From: Candidatus Gallipaludibacter merdavium
GTDB lineage: Bacteria > Bacteroidota > Bacteroidia > Bacteroidales > Paludibacteraceae
NCBI GenBank assembly: GCA_017694875.1
Contig: JADIMG010000066.1
Span: forward strand, 1 to 48,699
Direction of reading: 5' to 3'
Length of the DNA: 48,699 nt
The notes below the pieces were generated by a model that was not told the origin of the DNA, ran no database searches, and worked only from the letters and a program-made list of their open reading frames with translations. Positions 24,752 to 34,051 of this stretch are shown here, piece by piece (position 1 is the first letter of the stretch; every line of letters starts with the position of its first letter). The position numbers and the translations under genes were made by a program.

Positions 24752-25184
24752 GGGATTGGGTTATTTAGGGTTGTTTATAGCAGCTTTTTTGGCAGCTACC
24801 GTTGTGCCTTTTAGTTCTGAGGTCGTTTTTACGGGTTTGGTATTTGGGGGCTTGGACCCATGGGGATGCGTATATGTTGCAACCTTGGGTAATTGGCTGG
24901 GAGGCATGACATGTTATTGGGTAGGTTTGTTGGGAAAGGTTGAATGGGTTGAAAAATATTTGCATATAAAAAAGGAAAAAGTAGACCGTTTTATGGAAAA
25001 GATTCATAAATATGGCGATTGGTTTGCCTTTTTCTCTTTTTTGCCGGGAGTAGGTGATATTATTGCTGTTGCTTCTGGGTTTTTCAGATGCCGGTTTTGG
25101 ATTGTAGCCGTTTCAATGCTACTCGGGAAATTTGTGAGATACATCGTGTGGATGTATGTACAAGGCTTATTGTTGCCTTCCTGA
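24738..25184 (+). CDS. YqaA/DedA-type (SNARE-associated) membrane protein
   Basis: 148 residues from the ATG at 24738, overlapping the preceding gene by 14 bp. It carries the VTT-domain hallmarks: an early LAATVVPFSSEVVF segment, GNWLGGMTCYWVG, and FLPGVGDIIAVASGFFRCRFW with the conserved GVGD and small-residue turn. The short length fits the YqaA branch. Family members are thought to act as flippases or scramblases for lipids or undecaprenyl phosphate. The substrate here is not known. Confidence 0.87.
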   Translation: MEWLEGLGYLGLFIAAFLAATVVPFSSEVVFTGLVFGGLDPWGCVYVATLGNWLGGMTCYWVGLLGKVEWVEKYLHIKKEKVDRFMEKIHKYGDWFAFFSFLPGVGDIIAVASGFFRCRFWIVAVSMLLGKFVRYIVWMYVQGLLLPS

Positions 25185-25197
25185 AGTGTTTCCGTAA

Positions 25198-25229
25198 GTT
25201 GTATAATTGTTCGGAAATAATTATTTTTG
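25198..25229 (+). promoter_or_regulatory. Promoter of the lipoprotein at 25288
   Basis: GTTG at 25198-25201, 20-bp spacer, TATTTTTG at 25222-25229. The -33 box has one mismatch. Confidence 0.6.
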
Positions 25230-25287
25230 CGCCAAACTAAAAGAAGAAACGAAAACGATAATTCTTAAATAAAAAACACACGCACAA

Positions 25288-26004
25288 ATGAAAAAACAGA
25301 TCTCAATTTTCTTTTCAGCTATAGCTATGCTCTTTGCTATGGCTGCATGTAATGGAGGTGTTAATACCCCAGATGATGGTAATGGAAAAGGTGATGGTAA
25401 GGATACCGTTCCTGGTGATTCAACAGTCAATCCTCCTGTTGAGGATGTAATTACACTTGATTACAAGTTGACTGAATTTGAGGATGACCGTTATCAGAAC
25501 CGTGGATATTGCTATAATGTGATTTTTACGAAACCAGGTACTGATTTTGAAGTGAATGAAGTGGATTTGGGGGGGCAGACTGGATACCAATATGTATTGA
25601 ACAAAGGAACGGCTTATATGATTTATGTTATTTCCGATCAAGTGAGAAGTAAAGTCCCCGAACCAGGTACTTACACTATAGGTTGGTATGATGGAAGGGA
25701 TTCAGAATATGAAGCAGGTGAAGAGTATGGCCGTCGTGGAACATTTGCACGTGGGTATAATGCTGCAGCCAATATGCCGGATGTTGATCAACATGCTCCT
25801 GTCGGTTCCTACAGGATGAATAAGCCGGAAGAAGGAGAATATATGGTTGATTATTTTGATGATCAGGTATATGGCTATGTACGTGATGGAGAATTGGAAA
25901 TTATTGAGAATGAGAATGGTACATACACTTGGAAGATGACTTTGAAATTTAATGACTTGACGACGGAAAATCTGACTTGGACGGGTAAATATATTGCCAA
26001 ATAA
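25288..26004 (+). CDS. Uncharacterised lipoprotein
   Basis: 238 residues. Signal ends AMAAC, followed by a Gly/Asp-rich flexible linker (PDDGNGKGDGKDTVPG) as in surface-exposed Bacteroides lipoproteins. The body is beta-rich and acidic (LDYKLTEFEDDRYQNRG, YTWKMTLKFNDLTTENLTW). No family recognised. Position +2 is Asn and the early Asp/Gly run resembles a surface-export signal, but this is not certain. It is monocistronic: its own promoter and a strong terminator at 26032 frame it. Confidence 0.85.
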   Translation: MKKQISIFFSAIAMLFAMAACNGGVNTPDDGNGKGDGKDTVPGDSTVNPPVEDVITLDYKLTEFEDDRYQNRGYCYNVIFTKPGTDFEVNEVDLGGQTGYQYVLNKGTAYMIYVISDQVRSKVPEPGTYTIGWYDGRDSEYEAGEEYGRRGTFARGYNAAANMPDVDQHAPVGSYRMNKPEEGEYMVDYFDDQVYGYVRDGELEIIENENGTYTWKMTLKFNDLTTENLTWTGKYIAK

Positions 26005-26031
26005 GTCTATTGAATAATAGCGTATAGCAGA

Positions 26032-26069
26032 AAGTGGAGACGCGCAATAAAGTGTCTCCACTTTTTTGT
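26032..26069 (+). terminator. Rho-independent terminator
   Basis: AAGTGGAGAC (26032-26041) and GTCTCCACTT (26054-26063) pair over 10 bp and run into TTTTTTG. It may also serve the converging reverse gene. Confidence 0.85.
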
Positions 26070-26146
26070 TTAAAATGAAAAGGTGGAGGAAACACGATTT
26101 TTCAGAACCATAATAGCCACGAGGAGAATTTTGCAGAGATAACAGT

Positions 26147-27187
26147 TTACAGCAATGGTAGTTTTACAATGAATTCTGTTGTTGTAGGGACTACTTCTAT
26201 TGATTTCTTTGCAATATCCATATATTGCTTTTCAATGTTTTTCAAACCGATTCCTGTAGATTGCGGGTTAATGCGTAGTTGGAGGTTGTTGGAAACAATG
26301 ATTTTCTTGTTCTTTTCATCAATACGGATATTTATATGAAGCGGTTTGTCTTGACTGATAATATTGTGTTTGGTGGCATTTTCCACTAATAATTGGAGTC
26401 CACAAGGTATGATTTGTCTGGTCATATATTCTTCCGGTATGTTGATATGGACTTCCAATCCGTTTGTAAATCTTTCCTTGAGGAGATCGGTATATAGGTT
26501 TACAAACCTGATTTCATCAGACAGATAGACCAGTCTGTTTTCTCCGGTATTTAGCAGATATCTGTAAATGCTGGCTAGTTTTTTTATGAAATCACTGGCC
26601 CGTTGTTTCTCGTCGTTTTGAACCAGGTAATCCAATATATTCAGACTGTTGAATAAAAAATGTGGATTCAGCTGTTGCTTCAATTGTTGGTATTGGTATT
26701 GTGCCTTCCTTTTTTTGTCTCCTTCAATCCGTATGGCGTTTTTGGACTGTTTCAGGTATAGCAGTACATCTCCACATACGATAATTATAGTGTTGAACAA
26801 AAGAATCGTGATGTATGAACCCAGGAGCAGGAAACCTTCTTCTTTCGGGGAAAGGGTTCCAAATAGAATGGTATGATTGACAACAATAGCACCTATGGCT
26901 GAAATAACCAATATACAGGCCAGATAAATAACGATTCGTTGAAATGGATTTTCTCCATACTGAAAATATTTGTGAAGTAACCATATGGCAAGAATGTCAC
27001 ACCCAACAGTTAAAAATAAGGCCAGATAATTGTTGAAAAATTCTGCAGCTTGACGTGTAAGGGAGAAATTGGTGACTTGTTGCAACATCAGGTAGATGTC
27101 AATATATATTATTCTGAAAACCAGTACACATGAAATCAATAATGAGACTTGTAGTAGAGTGGATTTTGCTGTTTTAGGTAAAGCCAT
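26147..27187 (-). CDS. LytS-like sensor histidine kinase (His_kinase family)
   Basis: 346 residues. Four TM segments in the first 150 residues, then a cytoplasmic kinase with LNPHFLFNSLN (the phospho-acceptor His box), LQLLVENATKHN (N-box) and GIGLKNIEKQY (G-box). This is the membrane class that normally pairs with LytTR response regulators, yet no regulator gene is next to it in the window. It is likely co-transcribed with the small membrane protein at 27205 (17 bp between). Direct repeats at 27729-27761 near the divergent transporter could be the target of its regulator (see findings). Confidence 0.9.
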   Translation of the reverse strand: MALPKTAKSTLLQVSLLISCVLVFRIIYIDIYLMLQQVTNFSLTRQAAEFFNNYLALFLTVGCDILAIWLLHKYFQYGENPFQRIVIYLACILVISAIGAIVVNHTILFGTLSPKEEGFLLLGSYITILLFNTIIIVCGDVLLYLKQSKNAIRIEGDKKRKAQYQYQQLKQQLNPHFLFNSLNILDYLVQNDEKQRASDFIKKLASIYRYLLNTGENRLVYLSDEIRFVNLYTDLLKERFTNGLEVHINIPEEYMTRQIIPCGLQLLVENATKHNIISQDKPLHINIRIDEKNKKIIVSNNLQLRINPQSTGIGLKNIEKQYMDIAKKSIEVVPTTTEFIVKLPLL

Positions 27188-27204
27188 TACTTTTTTTCAT
27201 TATG

Positions 27205-27570
27205 TTATTCGATACTCTTGTTGCCGTGTTTTCGTGTGATGAGTGCTGTTGTCCAACCGAGAATTTCTGTAACGATTACTGTACAGATAATGTTGGCATA
27301 AGGTATGAGCTGTCCGTTGTTGATAAGAGCAATAATTTCTGCTCCTTTGGTTCCCATGTAAAAACCGGCAAAGCAGAATAATAAAGCTAAAGCTGCCGAT
27401 ATGTCCAAAGGAAAATTGTAAACGCGTCCAACGGCGATAATCATAGCAATGGTAAGAATAGTTAGCGGTATGTCATCGGCAATCTCGAGTTGGCGTAAAA
27501 AAATAACGGTTATTGCATGTGCAATAGCAAATGAATGGATTATCAGGTTGGTTTTAAAGGTTGAACTCAT
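27205..27570 (-). CDS. Small membrane protein upstream of the LytS-like kinase
   Basis: 121 residues from the ATG at 27570; an extension to 27621 would run through the probable promoter. Three or four hydrophobic segments (LIIHSFAIAHAITVIFL, PLTILTIAMIIAVG, ALALLFCFAGFYMG, NIICTVIVTEILGWTTALI). No family recognised. First gene of the kinase unit, so it may be a membrane partner for signal sensing. Confidence 0.78.
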   Translation of the reverse strand: MSSTFKTNLIIHSFAIAHAITVIFLRQLEIADDIPLTILTIAMIIAVGRVYNFPLDISAALALLFCFAGFYMGTKGAEIIALINNGQLIPYANIICTVIVTEILGWTTALITRKHGNKSIE

Positions 27571-27599
27571 TGTGTGTCTTTGCGAATGGTTTTCGAATG

Positions 27600-27630
27600 T
27601 AAAGATACAATATTTTTTCAATAGGACAAG
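27600..27630 (-). promoter_or_regulatory. Possible promoter of the reverse kinase unit
   Basis: On the minus strand CTTG (27630-27627), a 19-bp spacer and TATCTTTA (27607-27600). The last base of the -7 box deviates. Confidence 0.4.
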
Positions 27631-27728
27631 TAAAACATGCTTGTATTGATGCGGAAACTGTTTCAGTGGAGGGAATATTTTAGATAGCAGTAATGAGTAA
27701 AGTGATGTTATTTACCGTTCTTCCTGGT

Positions 27729-27761
27729 AATATGTCGGTTCGTCGTAAAAATATGTCAGTT
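27729..27761 (+). repeat. Direct repeat upstream of the MFS gene, LytTR-site-like
   Basis: AATATGTCGGTT (27729-27740) and AATATGTCAGTT (27750-27761) differ in one base and are 21 bp apart start to start, two helical turns. This is the geometry of sites for LytTR regulators. It lies just upstream of the transporter promoter. Confidence 0.55.
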
Positions 27762-27773
27762 GGGCAGGAAATA

Positions 27774-27805
27774 TTTTCTTGTTTTTTAAAGAAAAGTTAC
27801 CTTTG
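27774..27805 (+). promoter_or_regulatory. Promoter of the MFS gene
   Basis: TACCTTTG at 27798-27805 is a perfect -7 box. The -33 position (27774-27777) reads TTTT, one mismatch, with a 20-bp spacer. The weak -33 fits an activator-dependent promoter. Confidence 0.55.
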
Positions 27806-27825
27806 CATACCTTTAATGAATAACC

Positions 27826-29133
27826 ATGGAAAAGAGAGACCTATCATTTTGGCAAATATGGAACCTTAGTTTTGGGTTCTTTGGTGTACAAATCGCATAT
27901 TCTTTACAAAGTGCAAATATCAGTCGCATTTTTGCTACTTTGGGTGCAGACCCTCACAATCTCAGTTACTTTTGGATATTACCTCCTTTAATGGGAATTA
28001 TTGTTCAACCGATTATCGGCTCATTAAGTGATAAGACTTGGTGTCGTTTTGGCCGTCGTATTCCATATCTGTTTATTGGTGCATTGGTGGCAGTTATAGT
28101 GATGGCCCTTTTGCCTAATGCAGGAAGTTTCAATTTGACATTGGCAGGAGCTATGTGGTTTGGAGTTATTGCTTTGATGTTTTTGGATACATCCATTAAT
28201 ATGGCAATGCAGCCTTTCAAGATGCTGGTGGGTGATATGGTGAATGAAAAACAGAAAGGTTTTGCATATTCAGTTCAAAGTTTCTTGTGTAATGCCGGCA
28301 GTTTGGTGGGTTATTTGTTTCCTTTCATATTTACGTGGATTGGTATATCCAATCAGGCAGCCGAGGGTGTGATTCCTGATTCCGTTATCTATTCGTTTTA
28401 TGTAGGGGCAGCTATTTTAATCTTATGTGCGTTGTACACCACGGTTAAGGTGAAGGAAATGCCTCCTAAGGAATATGCTGCATTTCATGGTATATCAGAG
28501 CAGGTGCAGGAAAAGAAAGAGAAAACGAATTTTATAGTCTTGTTGCGTAATGCTCCCAAAGCGTTTTGGACGGTTGGTCTGGTGCAATTCTTCTGTTGGT
28601 CAGCCTTTATGTATATGTGGACATATACCAATGGCGCGATTGCCGAAAATGTATGGGGCACACAAGATGTCAAGTCGGTAGAGTATCAAACGGCTGGTAA
28701 CTGGGTGGGAGTATTGTTTGCTGTTCAGGCCATAGGTTCTGTGCTTTGGGCCATGGTTATACCATTATTCAAATCACATAAATTGGCTTATGTGGTTAGT
28801 TTGTTGTTGGGTGCTATTGGTTTTGCTTCTGCTGGATTTATTACTAATCAATACTTGCTGTTTGTTTCCTATTTGTTGATTGGCGCTGCGTGGGCTGCTA
28901 TGTTGGCGTTGCCGTTTACTATTTTGACCAATTCTTTGACAGGTGAGCATATGGGTACTTATTTGGGCTTGTTTAACGGTACTATCTGTCTGCCGCAAAT
29001 CGTTGCAGCTTTGGCGGGTGGAGGCTTGTTGTGGTTGGTGGGAGGTTCACAGCCCATGATGCTTGTCGTAGCTGGTGTCTTGCTGGTTTGTGGCGCATTG
29101 TCCGTTTCAATTGTACATGAGGGGAAACAATAA
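27826..29133 (+). CDS. MFS transporter, SLC45/maltose-sucrose-type
   Basis: 435 residues with about twelve TM segments. The N-terminal QIAYSLQSANISRIFATLGA and the GRRIPYLFIGAL loop match the disaccharide/proton symporters found in Bacteroides alpha-glucan loci. It would bring a di- or oligosaccharide through the inner membrane. It lies 73 bp before susC, in the same direction, and completes an outer-to-inner uptake route with the SusCD genes. No glycoside hydrolase is present in the window. Confidence 0.88.
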   Translation: MEKRDLSFWQIWNLSFGFFGVQIAYSLQSANISRIFATLGADPHNLSYFWILPPLMGIIVQPIIGSLSDKTWCRFGRRIPYLFIGALVAVIVMALLPNAGSFNLTLAGAMWFGVIALMFLDTSINMAMQPFKMLVGDMVNEKQKGFAYSVQSFLCNAGSLVGYLFPFIFTWIGISNQAAEGVIPDSVIYSFYVGAAILILCALYTTVKVKEMPPKEYAAFHGISEQVQEKKEKTNFIVLLRNAPKAFWTVGLVQFFCWSAFMYMWTYTNGAIAENVWGTQDVKSVEYQTAGNWVGVLFAVQAIGSVLWAMVIPLFKSHKLAYVVSLLLGAIGFASAGFITNQYLLFVSYLLIGAAWAAMLALPFTILTNSLTGEHMGTYLGLFNGTICLPQIVAALAGGGLLWLVGGSQPMMLVVAGVLLVCGALSVSIVHEGKQ

Positions 29134-29206
29134 ATAATTCCAAGAATATTTCGGTCGCTTGGATCGATTTTTATAAATCTAAAACTAACTCTTAAAATCT
29201 TATTGC

Positions 29207-32188
29207 ATGAAGTTTAAAAAGATGACACAGTTTTTTAGGGGCGCATTGGTTGCAGCGCTGTTCCTCTTCGGACAGTCTGTATATGCGCAGACGGTTACCG
29301 TCTCAGGTCATGTTAAAGATGATTTGGATCTGCCTGTAATTGGTGCGAGTGTTTTGGAGGAAGGTACTACAAATGGTACTATTACTGACTATGACGGTAA
29401 TTTTACCCTCCAGGTAAATGCTAATGCCAAATTGACCGTAAGTTATGTGGGTTACGATTCACAGACAGTAGAGGTGAACGGAAAAACACAATTGGTGATT
29501 AAATTGAGCGAAAGTTCGGTAGCGTTGACTGAGGTTGTCGCTATCGGTTATGGCTCTCAAAAGAAAAAGGAAGTGACAGGTTCTGTGGCTAGCGTGAAGG
29601 CAGAGGACTTCAATGTGGGTGTTAAAAATAGTCCAATGGGGTTGCTTCAAGGTAAGGTGGCTGGCTTGAATATCAGCCGTCAAGGTGGTGATCCTACCAA
29701 CACTGGCTATAACATCCAAATTCGTGGCTTCTCTACTTTGGACAAGGGTGCTGGTACATCTCCTCTTTATATTGTTGACGGTATTCCCGTAAACAATATT
29801 GACAATATTGCTCCGGAGGAAATTGCTTCTATGGATGTATTGAAGGATGGTTCCGCTGCTGCAATTTATGGTACACGTGGAACGAATGGCGTAATCATTA
29901 TCACTACCAAACGTGGAGCAGAAGCTTCTGCAGGCGAATGTGGAACGATGAAGGTGGAATATTCAGGTTATGTGTCTTATTCTGCACCTCGTGGTTCTAC
30001 TGGTATGGCTACAGCTGAAGAATATAGAAATCTGTCTGAATTGTCTGGTGGCAAGATTACCCCTGTAATTTATGATGAAGGCCAATATGAAACAGATTGG
30101 ATGAAGGAAATGATGAATCCGGCTCCTATTACACATAATCATAATGTCGCTCTGACTGGCGCTACCAAGAATTTCAGCTATCGTGCTGCTTTATCTTATA
30201 AAGATGCACAAGGTGTTGCCAAGAATTCAAGCCGTGATGAGTTGATTGCTAAATTTGCCGCTAACCAAAAAGCTTTGGATGGTTGGTTGGAATTCCAGTA
30301 TGATGCATCTTATATGCACTACAAAAACAATTATTTCTGTGGCGATTTCAAACAGGCTGCAACACTGAACCCGACTTATCCGGTAAAAGATCCGTCTAAT
30401 GACGTTTCTGGCTATTTCATTCCAAGTGGTTCCGGACAATCGAACCCAGTAGCATCTATGGAGCAGAAAGAATCCAATCAAACAGGTAACTATTTCCGTG
30501 GTTCTGTTCGTGCAACATTGAATATCAAGCCTGTAAGCGGTTTGAAGTTGAATGCATTTGCTGCATTGGAAGAAGGTGACAATTACAACTATTGGTATAA
30601 TTCTCAAAAATATGATACCAGTCTTGATGATGCTGGAAAAGCTGGCCGTAAAACAGATCGAAATTTGAATCAGTTATATGAGGTTACCGCTGACTATGCA
30701 GCACAATGGGGCGGACATGCATTGACAATGGTGGCTGGTTTCTCTTATCAGAAATTTTTCTATGATGGTAGTGATATGTCAAATGGCGGTTTTGCAACGG
30801 ATGGTTACAAATGGTATAGTATGGGTGAAGGTGAGGCTCAGAGAACTAAATTGAATGTCAGTTCTTATACCAACAGCAATGTTTTGGCTGCAGGCTTCTT
30901 CCGTGCCAATTATAACTATTCAGACCGTTACCTTTTGTCTGCTTCTGTCCGTCGTGAAGGTTCTTCACGTTTTGGTGAGGATAATAAATGGGGGTGGTTC
31001 CCGGCTGCCAGTGCAGGTTGGCGTGTAAAAAATGAAGCTTTCATGAGTGATGTGGATTGGGTAAATGACTTGAAACTTCGTTTCGGTTTTGGTATTACAG
31101 GTAATAATTTGAATAGTGACTTGAATTCAGTAGAATTGCTTTCTACGGGTGGTAAATTGTGGTATAATGGTCAATGGGTAAATACATATAAAGTAGCTCG
31201 AAATGCAAATCCGAAATTGCGTTGGGAACGTAAGTTCGAATATAACTTAGGTATTGATTTCTCTTTCTTGGCCAACCGTTTGTATGGTACTGTTGATTTG
31301 TATTTGCGTGAAACAAAAGATTTGCTGTGGGAATATGACGTACCGACTCCTCCTTATCAGTATAATAAATTATTGGCTAACTGTGGTGCCATTGAGAGTA
31401 AAGGTATTGAATTGACTTTGACCGGTGTGCCAGTTAAAACCAAAAATTGGGAATGGAACTCTACATTTACTATCGCATTTAATGACAATAAGATTACCAA
31501 GTTGTCTGATCCTGAATTGGGCTTGAATTATTCTGAAATGTTGACAGGTTCTGTAGGAGAAAACGGTATTCAGAATGTAAATACTCAGAAAATTGTTGAA
31601 GGACAGTCAGTTGGTACTTTTTATGGATATAAGGTTGCAAGTATTAATGGTAAGACTAATTCATTGATTTATGAAAAGGATGAAGATGGGAATAATAAGT
31701 TACAAGTAATTGGTCATGCTCAACCTATCTTTACATATGGATGGAATAATACCGTTCGTTACAAAAATTGGGATTTGAGCATTTTTGTACGTGGTAATTA
31801 TGGTAATGACGTGTTGAATGTAAAACGTTGGGCTTATGGTCCACAAAAATCTCAAGGTTTGAACGTGTTTATGAAAGATGTAGAGGCCTTTGCTAATGGA
31901 ACGGGTGTTTACCGTCAAGGTGTATTTTCTGATTATTATTTGGAAGATGGTTCTTTCTTGAAATTGGACAATATTACGCTTGGATATAATTTTCATTTCA
32001 AGGAGAATAAATATGTTGAAGGCTTGAGATTGTTCTTGACTGGAGAGAATTTGTTTACCATCACTTCTTATAGTGGTATAGATCCAGAAGTGAATACGAC
32101 AAGTGTGTGGAGTAGCGGTATTGATGCTACTGGTTTCTACCCATCCATCATGAATGTAATGTTTGGCGTTAATATTACCTTATTATAA
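29207..32188 (+). CDS. SusC/RagA-family TonB-dependent outer-membrane receptor
   Basis: 993 residues. A signal peptide (about 1-28, ending VYAQ) is followed by a carboxypeptidase-regulatory-like domain (VSGHVKDDLDLPVIGASV, about 31-108). Next come the plug (LTEVVAIGYGSQKKKEVTGS, IYGTRGTNGVIIITTK) and a C-terminal barrel. It imports bound oligosaccharide with energy from TonB. It pairs with the SusD gene 30 bp downstream. The neighbouring transporter and CBM-like lipoprotein make an alpha-glucan substrate plausible, but sequence alone does not fix it. Confidence 0.95.
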   Translation: MKFKKMTQFFRGALVAALFLFGQSVYAQTVTVSGHVKDDLDLPVIGASVLEEGTTNGTITDYDGNFTLQVNANAKLTVSYVGYDSQTVEVNGKTQLVIKLSESSVALTEVVAIGYGSQKKKEVTGSVASVKAEDFNVGVKNSPMGLLQGKVAGLNISRQGGDPTNTGYNIQIRGFSTLDKGAGTSPLYIVDGIPVNNIDNIAPEEIASMDVLKDGSAAAIYGTRGTNGVIIITTKRGAEASAGECGTMKVEYSGYVSYSAPRGSTGMATAEEYRNLSELSGGKITPVIYDEGQYETDWMKEMMNPAPITHNHNVALTGATKNFSYRAALSYKDAQGVAKNSSRDELIAKFAANQKALDGWLEFQYDASYMHYKNNYFCGDFKQAATLNPTYPVKDPSNDVSGYFIPSGSGQSNPVASMEQKESNQTGNYFRGSVRATLNIKPVSGLKLNAFAALEEGDNYNYWYNSQKYDTSLDDAGKAGRKTDRNLNQLYEVTADYAAQWGGHALTMVAGFSYQKFFYDGSDMSNGGFATDGYKWYSMGEGEAQRTKLNVSSYTNSNVLAAGFFRANYNYSDRYLLSASVRREGSSRFGEDNKWGWFPAASAGWRVKNEAFMSDVDWVNDLKLRFGFGITGNNLNSDLNSVELLSTGGKLWYNGQWVNTYKVARNANPKLRWERKFEYNLGIDFSFLANRLYGTVDLYLRETKDLLWEYDVPTPPYQYNKLLANCGAIESKGIELTLTGVPVKTKNWEWNSTFTIAFNDNKITKLSDPELGLNYSEMLTGSVGENGIQNVNTQKIVEGQSVGTFYGYKVASINGKTNSLIYEKDEDGNNKLQVIGHAQPIFTYGWNNTVRYKNWDLSIFVRGNYGNDVLNVKRWAYGPQKSQGLNVFMKDVEAFANGTGVYRQGVFSDYYLEDGSFLKLDNITLGYNFHFKENKYVEGLRLFLTGENLFTITSYSGIDPEVNTTSVWSSGIDATGFYPSIMNVMFGVNITLL

Positions 32189-32218
32189 TAGTGTTAATAA
32201 AATAAACAGAATAGAAAG

Positions 32219-33985
32219 ATGAAGAAGTTATTTATATATTTAGTTGCAAGTGTCAGCTTGTGCTCTTCATTAGCCTCATGTGAGGATATGCTGGATGAAC
32301 AATCATATGGAAAACCGACGTCCGAAGAATTGTTGAGCAACGAAGAAAATATGATTATGTTGGTAGGCCAAGCCTATGCTGAAATCAAGTGGTTGCATGA
32401 CCACTGGGGATATTGGGGAATTAATACCCTTTCGAGTGATGAAGCTATGTGCCCAGTTCGTAATCCGGGTAATGATTGGAATGACGATGGTTATTGGAAA
32501 GGATTTAATGATCATACTTGGACGCCAAATGATAAATCATTTGAAAATGTGTGGAATTATAGCAGTGCAGGCGCAGTTCTTTGTAATAAAATATTGAAGC
32601 AGTTGGAAGCATTTGATGGGATAATTGATGATGATTTATATAATCGTTATCGTGCAGAACTTATTGCAGTACGTTCTTATTATTATTATACACTTTTTGA
32701 CTGTTTCGGGAATATCCCATATATGGAAGATTATCCATCGGATCCTGATAAAGCGAAAGAAGTAGTTCCTCAAAGTAAACCTTGGGTTGTATGGGGAAAA
32801 TTGGTTAATGCGTTGGAAGAAAATGCCCAATATTTGCCTTTGGCAAATGTGCCCAGTAAAGCAGCCAATTATGGTCGTGCTACGCAAGGTTTGGCCTATG
32901 CATTATTGGCACGTTTGTATTTGAATGCAGAATCTTATGGTGTTACTCCACAAAATTGCGGTGTAGAAGGTATTAATTCTGTAACTGATTTTTATACTCG
33001 TTGTGTAGAAGCATGTGATAAAATTATAAGTAGTGGTGTATATCATATTGAGCCAGATTTCTTCACTAATTTCAAAGTGAAAAATGAAAATAGTGAAGAA
33101 AATATTTTTGTGATAGTGGAGAATGGTAGCTCTTCGTTTGATTTTCAGGAAGTTGCTGGTAGCATGATGAATAAGTTGCGTATTACTATGTTGACGTTGA
33201 ATTATACGCATCAACAAGCTTGGGGGCTAATTGAAAAACCATGGAATGGATTTTGCGCTCGACCATCATTTATTGCACGTTATGAATATGGAGTTGACCG
33301 TCGTGGTCCTTGTGATAGTATTATGGGGACAAAGACAGATTTTGATGTGGAACCATGGGGGTGGTTTATCGGTCCAGTTTTTGCAGAAAATGGAAAAGAT
33401 ACTTTAAAGATGCCGGATAAAAGTATGGAGAAAGCACCAGTACTTGATGAACATGGTAATCCTGTAGACAAAGATAAAAATGGTAAGCCTGATTCTGTTG
33501 CAGTTCCATTACCTGCTGTAATTACAACAAATGTTGTTAGTCTTGATGATGCAACTCCCAATGATGGTGCACGTTTGTTGAAATATCAGGTAGAGAAGAA
33601 TTCGCAAGTAAATAAATATTGTGAAAATGATTTTGTGCTTTTCCGTTATGCGGATGTGCTCTATATGAAAGCTGAGGCTATTTGGCGTGGTGGTGAAGGC
33701 GATTTGAATGCTTTGTTGGCTGATGCCGACTTTCAACTAATACGTACTCGCGCGGGTTTGCCTGTTTATTCAGTTCTAGATGAAAATGAGTTGTTGGATG
33801 AGCGTGGGCGTGAGTTTGCTTGGGAAGGTATTAGACGACGTGATTTGATTCGTTTTGGAAAATTCAATGACTCTGATTATGTTCAGTATGTTACGGCAAA
33901 AGATGAATATAGAAATTGGTTTCCTATTCCTCGTAAGATGTTGGAAACTTCAGGTGGGGTTTGGAAGCAAAACGCAGGTTATTAA
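32219..33985 (+). CDS. SusD/RagB-family glycan-binding lipoprotein
   Basis: 588 residues. Lipoprotein signal ends SLASC, followed by the SusD N-terminal feature CEDMLDEQSYG. TPR-like helices follow (LLARLYLNAESYGVTP; YRAELIAVRSYYYYTLFDCFGNIPY split at about 140-165), and the C-terminal LDERGREFAWEGIRRRDLIR is the family signature. It forms the lid over the SusC barrel at the cell surface. An inserted acidic/Asp-rich segment at about 400-425 (DEHGNPVDKDKNGKPDS) resembles a calcium-binding loop. Confidence 0.95.
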   Translation: MKKLFIYLVASVSLCSSLASCEDMLDEQSYGKPTSEELLSNEENMIMLVGQAYAEIKWLHDHWGYWGINTLSSDEAMCPVRNPGNDWNDDGYWKGFNDHTWTPNDKSFENVWNYSSAGAVLCNKILKQLEAFDGIIDDDLYNRYRAELIAVRSYYYYTLFDCFGNIPYMEDYPSDPDKAKEVVPQSKPWVVWGKLVNALEENAQYLPLANVPSKAANYGRATQGLAYALLARLYLNAESYGVTPQNCGVEGINSVTDFYTRCVEACDKIISSGVYHIEPDFFTNFKVKNENSEENIFVIVENGSSSFDFQEVAGSMMNKLRITMLTLNYTHQQAWGLIEKPWNGFCARPSFIARYEYGVDRRGPCDSIMGTKTDFDVEPWGWFIGPVFAENGKDTLKMPDKSMEKAPVLDEHGNPVDKDKNGKPDSVAVPLPAVITTNVVSLDDATPNDGARLLKYQVEKNSQVNKYCENDFVLFRYADVLYMKAEAIWRGGEGDLNALLADADFQLIRTRAGLPVYSVLDENELLDERGREFAWEGIRRRDLIRFGKFNDSDYVQYVTAKDEYRNWFPIPRKMLETSGGVWKQNAGY

Positions 33986-34051
33986 GAATTGAGTTGCTCT
34001 TTTGAGTCTCAATTATATGTTTAATTTACTAATCAATTTAATTGTACAATT

